A DNA stretch of 64,000 nt from Novosphingobium decolorationis (GCF_018417475.1 NZ_CP054856.1:2697001-2761000), one strand, 5' to 3'; positions 25,650 through 34,433 are shown, counted from the stretch's first letter. Numbers and translations are program-made. Notes: a model not told the origin generated them from the letters alone.

Positions 25650-26795
25650 ATGCCGGTGCATCCGATCCGCCTTATCCTCCCGCTGCTGGCCCTGCCAAGC
25701 CTGTGGGCCTGTGGAGAACCCGCGAGCGAGGGCCCGCCCCCGCCCAGCACAGAGGCCGAAGCCGCCATCGCCGACGACGGCGGGGCACCCCACGCCGAAC
25801 TCGGCCGCGCGATCGACGGATTGTTCAACACCGATGCGGTCGGCCCGACGCACGCGCTTGTCATCATGAAGCGCGGGTCGGTCATCGCCGAGCGCTATGG
25901 CCCCGGTATCTCCGACACGACGCGCCTGCCGGGATGGAGCGCGGGCCAGTGCCTCACCAGCCTGATGATCGGCCAGCTCGTCAGCGACGGACGCCTGCGC
26001 CTCAACGAATCCGCGCCTGTCCCCGAATGGCGCCGGCCCGGCGATCCGCGCGGCGAAGTGACGCTGCGCCAGCTTCTCCAGATGCGCTCGGGCCTGCGCT
26101 TTGCCAAAGGCCGCCCGGGGCGCGAAGGCGGCATCGCGGAGCAGTCCGATGCGATGCGCCTCCTCTACCTCGACGGGCGCGACGACATGGCCGCCTACGC
26201 CGAGGCACAGCCGCTCGAGTCCCCTGCGGGCCAGACTTTCGCGGATTCGGGCGCGAACGCGATCATCCTCGCCGATCTTGCCGCACGGGTCCTCGCCCCC
26301 GACGGATCCCCCGAAGCGCGCCGAGCCGCGGTCATGGGCTACCTGCAAAGCCGCGTCCTGACCCCCATCGGCATGGAATCGACCCAGGCCGGGTTCGACC
26401 GGGCGGGCACCTTGATCGGCTCGGGCATGATTCACGCCAACGCGCGCGACTGGGCCAAGCTCGCCGAATTCCTGCGCCACCGTGGGTCGGTCGCTGGCGC
26501 GCAGATCCTGCCGCGCCGCTGGATCTCGTTCATGCGCGAGCCGAGCCCGCGCAACGCGGCCTACGGCGCCGGGGTCTGGCTCAACACCGCGCCTCCCGGT
26601 GAAACCGCAAGGCTCTGGCCCGCCACCGCACCGGCCGACGTCTTCGCGTGCCTGGGCGAGTACGGCCAGTACGTCGTAAGCTCACCCGAACAGCTCCTGA
26701 CCGTGGTGCGCCTGGGCCGCAGCGCGCCCAACCAGGAACGCGCCGTGCACGAGCGCATCGGAGCGCTTCTGGCGTTGTTTCCGGGCGGGAAGTAA
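25650..26795 (+). CDS. Beta-lactamase-related lipoprotein lacking catalytic residues
   Basis: 381 residues from ATG 25650. Signal peptide with lipobox ending at Cys21, then the serine-hydrolase (COG1680/class C beta-lactamase-like) fold: GWSAGQCLTSLMIGQLVSDG, RQLLQMRSGLRF, IGMESTQAGFD, MIHANARDWAKLAEFL and YGAGVWLN. The active family has SxxK where this protein has S97-A-G-Q100, and a Tyr in the second motif where this one reads FAD199SG. Both general-base residues therefore seem lost, so it is probably a non-catalytic member. Alignment is by eye. A 115-bp element follows 26 bp after the stop. Confidence 0.75.
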   Translation: MPVHPIRLILPLLALPSLWACGEPASEGPPPPSTEAEAAIADDGGAPHAELGRAIDGLFNTDAVGPTHALVIMKRGSVIAERYGPGISDTTRLPGWSAGQCLTSLMIGQLVSDGRLRLNESAPVPEWRRPGDPRGEVTLRQLLQMRSGLRFAKGRPGREGGIAEQSDAMRLLYLDGRDDMAAYAEAQPLESPAGQTFADSGANAIILADLAARVLAPDGSPEARRAAVMGYLQSRVLTPIGMESTQAGFDRAGTLIGSGMIHANARDWAKLAEFLRHRGSVAGAQILPRRWISFMREPSPRNAAYGAGVWLNTAPPGETARLWPATAPADVFACLGEYGQYVVSSPEQLLTVVRLGRSAPNQERAVHERIGALLALFPGGK

Positions 26796-26820
26796 CAGTT
26801 CACAGAGCAGGAAAGACGAT

Positions 26821-26935
26821 TCCGAGGGCCATCGCCCTCGGGCTCCCCATACCGTCTACCTCACCTTCCGTGCGCCACGTTGGCGGCGCAAGGTGAGGTC
26901 GCCCATTTGGGGGTCAAGGGGTGATGACCCCTTGA
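26821..26935 (-). repeat. 115-bp palindromic element, copy 2
   Basis: Reverse orientation. Lies between the stops of the convergent serine-hydrolase and CDF genes (25 and 13 bp away). Its AAGGGG hairpin reads AAGGGGT, GATG, ACCCCTT: both sides of the closing C-G pair have changed to T-A, so pairing is kept. Confidence 0.95.
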
Positions 26936-26948
26936 AAAATATTCATTT

Positions 26949-27908
26949 CTAAAGCTTCACGTCCTGCTCCAACCCGACACGGATCGGCGGCAGCACGTCG
27001 CGTCCTGCCTCGCCCTTCTCATCGACCAGGCCATCGGGATCGGTGTGGATGAGGATCTCCACGCCGGGGAAGTCGGCTTCGAGGCGGTGCTCGATCCCGT
27101 CCATCACCCGGTGCGCCTCGCGCACGGTCATCTGCGGGTCGACCCAGATATGGAACTGCACGAAGTCCTTGTCGCCCGAGGTCCGGGTGCGCAGGTCGTG
27201 GACCCCGCTGATATCTGGAAACGTCGCCAGAAGTTGCAGGAAGCGTTGCTTCTTCTCCTCGGGCCACTCGTGGTCCATGAGTTGGTCGAGCACCTCGTCC
27301 GAGGCGCCCCAGGCCCCATAGGCGAGCCAGGCCGCGATACCGAAGCCGAACACCGCATCCGCGCCCGCAAGCCCCACATAGGTTTCAAGCACCAGGCCCA
27401 CGATCACCGCGAGGTTGAGAAACAGGTCCGACTGGTAGTGCACGCTGTCGGTGGTGATCGCGAGGCTGCCAGTGCGGCGGATGACGTGGCGCTGCCAGGC
27501 CAGCAACGCAATCGTCACCACGATGGCCGCAATGGAGACGCCGATGCCCTGCTCGGCGGCCTGCACCTCGTTGCCCACGAGCAGCCGCTCCACCGCGCGC
27601 GCCGCGATGCCCAACGCCGAGATGACGATCAGCACGATCTGGAACAGCGCGGTGATCGCCTCGGCCTTGCCGTGCCCGAAGCGGTGCTTGTCGTCGGCCG
27701 GCTGCGCGGCGATCCACACACCCAGCAGCGTCGCCAGGCTGGCGACGAGATCGAGCGTGGTGTCCGCAAGACTGCCCAGCATCGCGGTCGAATCGGTGGT
27801 GATCGCCGCCCAGATCTTGAGCACGAGCAGAAACAGCGCCGCCGCGATACTGGCGAACGCCGCACTGCGGGTCAGCATTGCGCGGACCTGGCTGCGTCCA
27901 TCGCTCAT
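26949..27908 (-). CDS. Cation diffusion facilitator metal exporter (FieF-like)
   Basis: 319 residues with six hydrophobic segments and a C-terminal cytoplasmic metal-binding domain. Metal site A: SLADTTLDLVAS (Asp49, Asp53) and the matching HYQSDLFLN motif in the fifth helix. The His/Asp sets fit Zn/Fe/Cd exporters of the FieF type. The C-terminal domain has VQFHIWVDPQMTVREAHRVMDGIE and VEILIHTDP. Metal specificity is not settled by sequence. It is leftward, 28 bp downstream of pdxH. Confidence 0.92.
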   Translation of the reverse strand: MSDGRSQVRAMLTRSAAFASIAAALFLLVLKIWAAITTDSTAMLGSLADTTLDLVASLATLLGVWIAAQPADDKHRFGHGKAEAITALFQIVLIVISALGIAARAVERLLVGNEVQAAEQGIGVSIAAIVVTIALLAWQRHVIRRTGSLAITTDSVHYQSDLFLNLAVIVGLVLETYVGLAGADAVFGFGIAAWLAYGAWGASDEVLDQLMDHEWPEEKKQRFLQLLATFPDISGVHDLRTRTSGDKDFVQFHIWVDPQMTVREAHRVMDGIEHRLEADFPGVEILIHTDPDGLVDEKGEAGRDVLPPIRVGLEQDVKL

Positions 27909-27936
27909 GAATCAATTCCCATCGTAACCAGAGACA

Positions 27937-28548
27937 TCAGGGGTAGAGCAGCGTGCTCGACCAGGGCCCCTCGCCCACCCGCTCGAAGCGGCGGCGTTCG
28001 TGGAGACGGTAGGGACGGTCCTGCCAGAACTCCATGGCGACGGGCACCACGCGGTAGCCGCCCCAGTGCGCGGGGCGTTCGACCTCGCCGCCCTCGAAGC
28101 GCGCACGCACCTCTTCGTAGCGGGCAAGGAAGGTCTCGCGGCTGTCGAGCGGGGCGGACTGGTCGGAGGCCACCGCACCCAGCTGCGAATCGCGGTGGCG
28201 CGAGTGGAAGTACGCGTCGGCCTCGGCGGGCGTCACCGGGCTCAGGGCTCCCTCGATGCGGATCTGGCGGCGCAGGCTCTTCCAGTGGAACAGCAGCGCA
28301 ACGTGCGGGTTCGCCGCGATCTCACCGCCCTTGCGGCTGTGGCCATTGGTGTAGAACACGAAGCCATCGGGGCCATGGCCCTTCAGGAGCACCATACGCA
28401 CCGAGGGAACGCCGTCGGGCGTTGCCGTTGCCAGGGCCATCGCGTTGGAATCGTTGGGCTCGGTCCCGCGCGCCTCGTCGTACCAGGCGCTGAACAGGGC
28501 AAAGGGATCGCCATCGGGGATGACTTCGCGGGTCTGTTCGGATTCCAT
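27937..28548 (-). CDS. pdxH: Pyridoxamine 5'-phosphate oxidase
   Basis: 203 residues from ATG 28548. FMN enzyme making pyridoxal 5'-phosphate. Family blocks: [73 protein letters not shown] and the conserved ending [10 protein letters not shown]...W. The frame stays open upstream to 28734, but homology begins at MESEQ. It is divergent from dnaJ and close to the CDF gene downstream. Confidence 0.96.
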   Translation of the reverse strand: MESEQTREVIPDGDPFALFSAWYDEARGTEPNDSNAMALATATPDGVPSVRMVLLKGHGPDGFVFYTNGHSRKGGEIAANPHVALLFHWKSLRRQIRIEGALSPVTPAEADAYFHSRHRDSQLGAVASDQSAPLDSRETFLARYEEVRARFEGGEVERPAHWGGYRVVPVAMEFWQDRPYRLHERRRFERVGEGPWSSTLLYP

Positions 28549-28782
28549 CGTATCTCGTCCTGTTGCTGTGGCCGTAGGCTCCACGTCGCCAGCAAGGTAC
28601 ACCCGTACAGGGAAGCGACCTTGATCGGCGGCACGTGGCCGCTTCGCGCCGCCGAATAGCCCGCCCCGCCGCGCCTGGGAAGGTCCGGGGCGGGTATTGC
28701 AGCCACAGCAAACGAAAAAGCACCGCCCGAGCATCGCGAAGAACTTGTCGGAACGCGCTCTACAACCTAGCTAAGTGGCATT

Positions 28783-29751
28783 ATGGCAACAGATCCTTAC
28801 ACCACTCTCGGCATCGCACGTGGCGCTAGCGAGAAGGACATCAAGTCCGCCTACCGCAAGCTCGCCAAGGAGCTCCATCCCGACCGGAACAAGGACAACC
28901 CGAAGGCGGCCGAACGCTTCTCGGACGTGACCCGCGCCTACGACCTTCTCTCCGACAAGGAAAAGCGCGCCCAGTTCGACCGCGGCGAGATCGACGCGGA
29001 GGGAAACCCTACCATGCCCTTCGGGGCCGGTGGTTTCGGCGGTGGCGGCGGTCATCGGTCCGGCATGGGCGGCGGCGCGGGCGGTTTTGGTGGTTTCGGC
29101 GGAAACGACGGGATCGACCTTGAGGACCTGTTCGGCGGCATCTTCGGCGGCGGCGGCCAGCGCGGCGGCCCCGGAGGCATGGGTGGCGGAATGGGCGGAG
29201 GCTTTGGCGGCGGACGTTCGCGCTCGGCCCCGCGCGGCGCCAACGTCAACTACCGCCTCTCGGTCTCGCTGACCGACGCGGCCGAACTCGCCAACCAGCG
29301 CATCACCCTGTCCGACGGCAAGACCATCGACCTCAAGCTGCCCAAGGGGGTCGAGGACGGCACCCAGATGCGCCTTTCGGGCAAGGGTGAGCCGGGTCCG
29401 GGCGGCGCGGGCGATGCGATCATCACCATCTCCATCGCGCACCACCCCTATTTCGAGCGCGACGGCGACGACCTGCGCCTCGACCTGCCGATCACCCTCG
29501 ACGAGGCGCTCAGCGGCGCCAAGGTGCGCGCGCCCACCGCGTCCGGCGCGGTCATGCTGACGGTGCCGGCCGGGTCCAGCTCCGGCAAGACCCTGCGCCT
29601 CAAGGGCAAGGGCATGACCCGCAAGGACGGCACGCGCGGCGACGAGCTTATCCGCCTCGAAATCACCCTGCCCGAGGGCGACGAGGATCTCGCAAAGCGG
29701 CTTGAGGGCTGGAAGGATGCCCGCAACGTGCGCGAACGCATGGGTGGCTGA
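28783..29751 (+). CDS. DnaJ-class (type II, CbpA-like) co-chaperone
   Basis: 322 residues. J domain at 1-65 with the HPD motif in KELHPDRNKDN, which stimulates DnaK ATPase. A Gly/Phe-rich region of about 70 residues follows, then the two C-terminal substrate-binding domains (from ANVNYRLSVSLTDAAELANQ to the end). The Cys-rich zinc finger of true DnaJ is absent, so this is a type II J protein. Start ATG 28783. No dnaK nearby. Confidence 0.93.
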   Translation: MATDPYTTLGIARGASEKDIKSAYRKLAKELHPDRNKDNPKAAERFSDVTRAYDLLSDKEKRAQFDRGEIDAEGNPTMPFGAGGFGGGGGHRSGMGGGAGGFGGFGGNDGIDLEDLFGGIFGGGGQRGGPGGMGGGMGGGFGGGRSRSAPRGANVNYRLSVSLTDAAELANQRITLSDGKTIDLKLPKGVEDGTQMRLSGKGEPGPGGAGDAIITISIAHHPYFERDGDDLRLDLPITLDEALSGAKVRAPTASGAVMLTVPAGSSSGKTLRLKGKGMTRKDGTRGDELIRLEITLPEGDEDLAKRLEGWKDARNVRERMGG

Positions 29752-29940
29752 ATGCGCCGCGCCTGATGGCGGGCGGGCAATCCCCTGCTCGCCCCCCCTG
29801 CTAGCCCTCCCTGCCCGGCTCCCACACCTGCGCTATGGGCTCTGCGCGCTCCGATTCGGCCCCTCCAGCACCGATTTTGCGCGCAAATCGGGCGCTAGTC
29901 CTTGCCCAACGCGCAAAACTCACCTAAGTCGGGCCGGTAC

Positions 29941-29963
29941 GGCCGCTCCGCGAAGGGGCGGCC
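29941..29963 (+). terminator. GC-rich hairpin just upstream of trcR
   Basis: GGCCGCTCC (29941-29949) pairs with GGGGCGGCC (29955-29963; one G-T pair) across GCGAA, followed by CTTATTGTTT. It ends 27 bp before the trcR start. It may terminate the dnaJ transcript or act as a leader structure; the T tract is imperfect. Confidence 0.4.
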
Positions 29964-29990
29964 CTTATTGTTTCCGCCGGAGATAGAGAC

Positions 29991-30695
29991 ATGAGCCAGC
30001 CCACTCCGCTGATGCCGCACGCGACCGCCTCGTGGCTGGTCGACAACACGGCGCTCTCGTTTGAACAGATCGCGGATTTCTGCGGTCTGCACATGCTTGA
30101 AGTCCAGGCCATGGCCGACGATCTGGCCTCGGCCAAGTACACCGGCCGCGACCCCGTACGCGCGGGCGAGCTGACGATGGAAGAGATCGAGAAGGGTCAG
30201 GCGAATCCGGAATACCGTCTGCGCATGCACCGCGCACCGGTAACCGTCAGCCGCACCAAGGGCCCGCGCTACACGCCGGTGTCCAAGCGCCAGGACAAGC
30301 CCGATGGCATTGCCTGGATCCTGCGCAACCACCCCGAGGTCTCGGACGCGCAGGTCGGCAAGCTGATCGGCACGACCCGCAACACCATCGCGGCAATCCG
30401 CGACCGTTCGCACTGGAACATCGCCAACATCACGCCCAAGGACCCGGTCACGCTGGGCCTGTGCTCGCAGCGCGAGCTGGACGCGATGGTCTTCAAGGCC
30501 GCCAAGAAGGCCGGTATCGAGAACGAAGGCGCGACCGACGAACGCCTCGTCGATGACCGCCAGGCCCTCATCGAGGAACTGCGCGCCGAACGTGACGCCG
30601 CCGCCAAGGCCGCCAACGAAGCCGCGCAGGAAGCCGAAGCCGCCGCCTGGCTCCAGGCCAAGCGCGCCGCCGAAGCTGAGGAACGCGGCGAATAA
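29991..30695 (+). CDS. TrcR-like cell-cycle transcription regulator (DUF1013)
   Basis: 234 residues. Strong match by eye to the DUF1013/TrcR family: ATASWLVDNTALSFEQIADF, FCGLHMLEVQAMADD, GIAWILRNHPEVSDAQVGKL, IGTTRNTIAAIRDRSHWN. The family is restricted to alphaproteobacteria and TrcR associates with RNA polymerase at cell-cycle promoters. The last ~50 residues are an Ala/Glu-rich helical tail. CCGGAGA at 29978-29984 is the likely ribosome site. A terminator and then a 115-bp element follow. Confidence 0.92.
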   Translation: MSQPTPLMPHATASWLVDNTALSFEQIADFCGLHMLEVQAMADDLASAKYTGRDPVRAGELTMEEIEKGQANPEYRLRMHRAPVTVSRTKGPRYTPVSKRQDKPDGIAWILRNHPEVSDAQVGKLIGTTRNTIAAIRDRSHWNIANITPKDPVTLGLCSQRELDAMVFKAAKKAGIENEGATDERLVDDRQALIEELRAERDAAAKAANEAAQEAEAAAWLQAKRAAEAEERGE

Positions 30696-30718
30696 GCCCG
30701 TCCCCCGCACACGCGCAT

Positions 30719-30755
30719 ACGAAAAAGGCCCGTACGAAAGTGCGGGCCTTTTTCG
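30719..30755 (+). terminator. Rho-independent terminator after trcR
   Basis: AAAAAGGCCCG (30722-30732) pairs with CGGGCCTTTTT (30743-30753). A and T runs on the two sides make it usable in both directions. Confidence 0.92.
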
Positions 30756-30784
30756 TTGGTAAGACAGAGAAAGAAGGTTTTGAT

Positions 30785-30899
30785 TCAAGGGGCCATTGCC
30801 CCTTGCCCCCCAAACGGGCGACCTCACCTTTCTCAACCGCCACTGCGCGCGGGGCGTGAGCCAGACAGTTTGGGGAGCCCGAGGGCGGTGGCCCTCGGA
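30785..30899 (+). repeat. 115-bp palindromic element, copy 3
   Basis: Forward orientation, between convergent trcR and bactofilin genes; its end is 7 bp from the bactofilin stop. Left loop is CATT and right loop is GGTG instead of CATC/GATG; the stems are intact. Confidence 0.95.
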
Positions 30900-30906
30900 A
30901 CTTGTT

Positions 30907-31341
30907 TCAAGCCGGAACGGCGTCCTTGACGTCGTCCGCCACGACACCGATCGCAGGCGGCATGCCGCCGCCGTTGGGTGCCAGGCGTCCCTCGATGCGC
31001 GCACCCTGCTCGACCGTCAGCGTGTCGTAAGCCACATCGCCCTCGATCTTGCCCGAGGCGAGAATGACGATCTCGCGCGCAGCGACCGTGCCGCGCACGG
31101 TGCCCGAAATGCGCACGCTGTCCGCCTTGATCGCGCCCGTGATCTCGCTCTCGACGCCCTGCACCAGCGCGGCGCAGGTAATGTCGCCGGTCACCCGGCC
31201 ATCGATATGCAGATCGGCGCTCGCCTCGATGTCGCCGGTGATGAGCGTGTCACTGCCGAGCACGGAAAAGGTCGCGGAGCCGCTCGAACGCGAGGTGGCA
31301 ACGGGCTTGGGCATGGGATCGGCCTTACTGCTTTTGAACAT
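30907..31341 (-). CDS. Bactofilin
   Basis: 144 residues. Polymer-forming cytoskeletal protein: a short disordered N-terminus, then the beta-helix core from FSVLGSDTLITGDIEASADL through IDGRVTGDITCAALV, ISGTVRGTVAAREIVIL and SGKIEGDVAYDTLTVEQGA, with the regular short repeats of the right-handed helix, and a short tail. Its start overlaps the 3' end of the upstream M23 peptidase gene by 17 bp. That pairing is known elsewhere, where bactofilin positions the peptidase for local wall growth. Confidence 0.95.
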   Translation of the reverse strand: MFKSSKADPMPKPVATSRSSGSATFSVLGSDTLITGDIEASADLHIDGRVTGDITCAALVQGVESEITGAIKADSVRISGTVRGTVAAREIVILASGKIEGDVAYDTLTVEQGARIEGRLAPNGGGMPPAIGVVADDVKDAVPA

Positions 31342-32467
31342 GGGCGGAGGCCTCGAGGAAGGGACGTGGATTGACCGGCTTTCCGTTGAGGCGCACTTCG
31401 AAGTGGAGGTGCGAGCCGGTGGAACGGCCGGTGCTGCCCATCAGGGCGATGGTCGAGCCGGCTTCCACCTTGTCGCCCACCTTGGACTTGAAACGCGAAA
31501 GGTGCGCATAGCGGGTCATCAGGCCGTTGCCGTGACGCACCTCGATGCAGTTGCCATAGCCGTGGCGGCGCCCGACGAAGGTCACCTTCCCCTTGGCCGC
31601 GGCGTAGATCGGCGAGCCCAGCGGTCCGGGAAAGTCGAGCCCGGCGTGGAACGCAGCGCCGCCCGTGAACGGGTCCGAGCGGTAGCCATAGCTGGACGAG
31701 ACATAGGCGACCGAAGCGGGCTTCACCTGCGGGATCGAGGCAAGGCCATTTTCCAGCGCATCCATCCGCGCGAGGCTGACGCCCAGGCGCTGGAAACGCG
31801 GATCAACGCTTCCATCGGCGCGGGTCGCGAGCTTGATCAGCGGACCACCGCGCGCCGAGGCGCGGCTTGCCGGAGCATTGGCCACCATCGTCTTGGGATT
31901 GAGGCCCAGCTTGCGGATCGCCGCACTCGCGCTTTCGGCGCGGCGGTCGGCATAACGGGTGAGATTCTCGACGAAGGCGAGCTGGCGCGCTTCGAGATGG
32001 GCCAGTTCGCTTGCCTCGGGAACGGCCGCGCTGACCTTCTCGATGGTGCGCTTGGCTTCCGCGTCGCTGTTGGAGACGGTTTCACCAGCCTTCGTGTCGC
32101 GCGGAAGGTCACCGATGTGCGCCTCGACCATCTGTTCGATGAACTTCTGGCGGCGGGCGAGGTCGGAGGCGACCTCGTCGATGCCATCGCGGTAGTTCTC
32201 GACGCGGTCCTCGGCGCGGGCGACCCGGGCCTCGCGGCTGAGCAGTTCGGCCTCTTGCGACGACGCGCTCAGGCGCTCGATCGCGACCGCGCCCATCGAC
32301 CCGAGCCAGACGGTGGCAAGCGCACCAGCGGCGCCCGCGGCGACCATCTGGGTCCGCGACGAAATCCGGATGAAATGGACATGCCCCTGAGAACGCATGA
32401 TAAATTCGCGATCCGGGAAGCCTGCCCGCAGGCGCGACCATAGCGCCCTGACAGATGTAAGCTTCAA
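31325..32467 (-). CDS. M23 peptidase, membrane-anchored, bactofilin partner
   Basis: 380 residues from TTG 32467; ATG 32398 gives 357. One membrane helix (MVAAGAAGALATVWLGSMG), a ~150-residue coiled-coil-like periplasmic region, and a C-terminal LytM/M23 zinc endopeptidase domain with FHAGLDFPGPLGS (HxxxD) and GSHLHFEVRL (HxH), so the catalytic set is complete. I favour the TTG because LTSVRALWSRLRAGFPDREF reads like the conserved cytoplasmic N-terminus of this family. It shares a 17-bp overlap with bactofilin. It cuts peptidoglycan cross-links; the coupling to bactofilin is inferred from the gene pair. Confidence 0.88.
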   Translation of the reverse strand: MKLTSVRALWSRLRAGFPDREFIMRSQGHVHFIRISSRTQMVAAGAAGALATVWLGSMGAVAIERLSASSQEAELLSREARVARAEDRVENYRDGIDEVASDLARRQKFIEQMVEAHIGDLPRDTKAGETVSNSDAEAKRTIEKVSAAVPEASELAHLEARQLAFVENLTRYADRRAESASAAIRKLGLNPKTMVANAPASRASARGGPLIKLATRADGSVDPRFQRLGVSLARMDALENGLASIPQVKPASVAYVSSSYGYRSDPFTGGAAFHAGLDFPGPLGSPIYAAAKGKVTFVGRRHGYGNCIEVRHGNGLMTRYAHLSRFKSKVGDKVEAGSTIALMGSTGRSTGSHLHFEVRLNGKPVNPRPFLEASAHVQKQ

Positions 32468-32781
32468 AACGACCCCACGCTGTGGCTTATTACCAGTCCC
32501 CGGCAGACCGGCTAGCAGGGGAGGGTTAACAAGGCGAATCGAGCCGCCGCGCACCATGCGCATTTCAGGGTGAACCGTTCATCGAAAGCGATGAACCGAA
32601 GGAACCATTTGCGCTCCCAGTCCTTGTTTGAGTAATGCGCTCAAGATTGCACGTTCATGAATGTACACTTCGTACAAACCCTAGGTGAACGCAGAAAAAC
32701 CGGCGCAGGCGGGCCAATCGGGCCTCCTGCTTGCCGGGCGCGACCGTGACACACTGCAATACAGATGGTAGGCCGCACCCT
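32468..32781. promoter_or_regulatory. Divergent region between M23 peptidase and proA with overlapping palindromes
   Basis: 314 bp without a gene. ACGTTCATGAATGT (32651-32664; one mismatch from a palindrome) overlaps TGTAC-ACTTC-GTACA (32662-32676). Together they form a compact symmetric site ~105 bp upstream of proA, a possible operator. The remainder shows nothing recognisable. Confidence 0.35.
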
Positions 32782-34071
32782 ATGACAGTTGAAACTCTTT
32801 CCGCCGACAGCAACGCTGTCGAAACCCCCGAAGCCCTCGTCGCCCGCATTGCCGCCGACGGCCGCGCCGCCCAGCGCGTGCTCGCCCGCATGAGCGATGC
32901 GCAGAAGGCCGAGGCCCTGCGCGCCGCCGCCAAGGCGCTGCGCGCGGATGAAGCCGCAATTCTCGAAGCCAACGCCAAGGACATCGCCGCGGGCGAGGAA
33001 AAGGGCCTCTCGGGCGCCATGCTCGACCGCCTGCGCCTCGACGCCGAACGCCTCGCCGGGATCGCCGATGCGGTCGACCAGGTCGCCTCGCTCCCCGATC
33101 CGGTGGGCTCGGTGATCGAGGAATCGAGCCGCCCCAACGGCCTCAGGATGAGCCGCGTGCGCATCCCCATCGGCCTCATCGGCATCATCTATGAAAGCCG
33201 CCCCAACGTGACCGCCGACGCGGCCGCGCTGTGCCTGCGCTCGGGCAACGCCGCACTTCTGCGCGGCGGCAGCGAAGCGGTGCATTCCAACCACGCGATC
33301 CGCGCCGCCTTTGCCAAGGGCCTGGAAGAGGCGGGCATTCCCGCCGCCGCGATCCAGCTCGTGCCGACCCAGGACCGCGCGGTCGTGGGCGCCATGCTGA
33401 CGGCGGCCGGCCTTATCGACATGATCGTCCCGCGCGGGGGCAAGAGCCTTGTCGCGCGCGTGCAGTCGGACGCCCGCGTCCCCGTCCTCGCGCACCTCGA
33501 CGGGATCAACCACACCTACATCCACTCCGCCGCCGACCCCAAGGTCGCCAAGGAAGTGGCCGTCAACGCCAAGATGCGCCGTACGGGCATCTGCGGCGCG
33601 ATGGAGACGCTGCTGCTCGACGCGCAGTTCCCCGGCTCGGCCGAGGTCGTCTCGGCGCTGATCGAGGCGGGCTGCGAACTGCGCGGCGATGCCCGCGCCC
33701 GCTCGCTCGACTCGCGCATCCTGTCGGCCGACGAGGCGGACTGGGATACCGAATACCTCGACGCCATCGCCTCGGTCGCCATAGTGGACGGCCTCGACGC
33801 GGCGCTCGACCACATCGCCGCGCACTCCTCGGGCCACACCGACGTCATCATCACGAAGGATGACGAAGCGGCCGAACGCTTCCTTGCCGAAGTCGACAGC
33901 GCGATCGTCATGGTCAACGCCTCGAGCCAGTTCGCCGACGGCGGCGAGTTTGGCCTGGGCGCCGAGATCGGCATCGCCACGGGCCGCCTCCACGCGCGCG
34001 GCCCGGTCGCCCTGGAAGGCCTCACCACCTACAAGTGGCAGGTGCGCGGAACCGGACAGGCACGTCCCTGA
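32782..34071 (+). CDS. proA: Gamma-glutamyl phosphate reductase
   Basis: 429 residues from ATG 32782. NADPH-dependent second step of proline synthesis. Blocks: RIPIGLIGIIYESRPNVTAD, CLRSGNAALLRGGSEA, VPTQDRAVVGAML, LIDMIVPRGGKSLV, the catalytic Cys in RTGICGAMETLL and GEFGLGAEIGIATGRLHARG. proB is not adjacent. A long GC-rich terminator and a 115-bp element follow. Confidence 0.97.
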   Translation: MTVETLSADSNAVETPEALVARIAADGRAAQRVLARMSDAQKAEALRAAAKALRADEAAILEANAKDIAAGEEKGLSGAMLDRLRLDAERLAGIADAVDQVASLPDPVGSVIEESSRPNGLRMSRVRIPIGLIGIIYESRPNVTADAAALCLRSGNAALLRGGSEAVHSNHAIRAAFAKGLEEAGIPAAAIQLVPTQDRAVVGAMLTAAGLIDMIVPRGGKSLVARVQSDARVPVLAHLDGINHTYIHSAADPKVAKEVAVNAKMRRTGICGAMETLLLDAQFPGSAEVVSALIEAGCELRGDARARSLDSRILSADEADWDTEYLDAIASVAIVDGLDAALDHIAAHSSGHTDVIITKDDEAAERFLAEVDSAIVMVNASSQFADGGEFGLGAEIGIATGRLHARGPVALEGLTTYKWQVRGTGQARP

Positions 34072-34106
34072 TCTAGGTGCCTCCGGGCGCTGAAATGGAC
34101 TGCACG

Positions 34107-34142
34107 AGCGGCCGCGAGCTTTGCAGCTTCGCGGCCGCTTTC
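34107..34142 (+). terminator. Terminator after proA
   Basis: AGCGGCCGCGAGCT (34107-34120) pairs with AGCTTCGCGGCCGCT (34125-34139) with a one-base bulge, then TTCCT. Very stable stem with a short T tract. Confidence 0.75.
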
Positions 34143-34205
34143 CTATCTGAAGATCATGAGTTCAGCCCCCAGGAGCCATGAAAGGCAGAAGAGGAAATGA
34201 CCTTC

Positions 34206-34320
34206 TCAAGGGGTTATCGCCCCTTGACCCCAGAATCGGCGACCTCACCTTTCTAGGCTCTGTTGGCGCGCGTAAGGTGAGGCGCACCATTCGGGGAGCC
34301 CGAGGGCGATGGCCCTCGGA
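34206..34320 (+). repeat. 115-bp palindromic element, copy 4
   Basis: Forward orientation between tandem proA and aldo/keto reductase genes, 134 bp after the proA stop (the longest distance of the set, because the terminator intervenes). Left stem reads AAGGGGT/GCCCCTT, a G-T wobble at the closing pair. Confidence 0.95.
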
Positions 34321-34433
34321 TTCATCTTTCGGCTTGTTTTTCGATTTCTGGGAATTCGGATTGCGCAGAAGCTCAACCCTATAGATCCGAACCGATCCCC
34401 CCTTCTCAAACTGAGTTCAAGGAGCCCGCTCCC

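Noticed and set aside
28549..28734. N-terminal extension of pdxH
   Set aside because: The extra 62 residues have no family match, while the enzyme's N-terminus fits ATG 28548.
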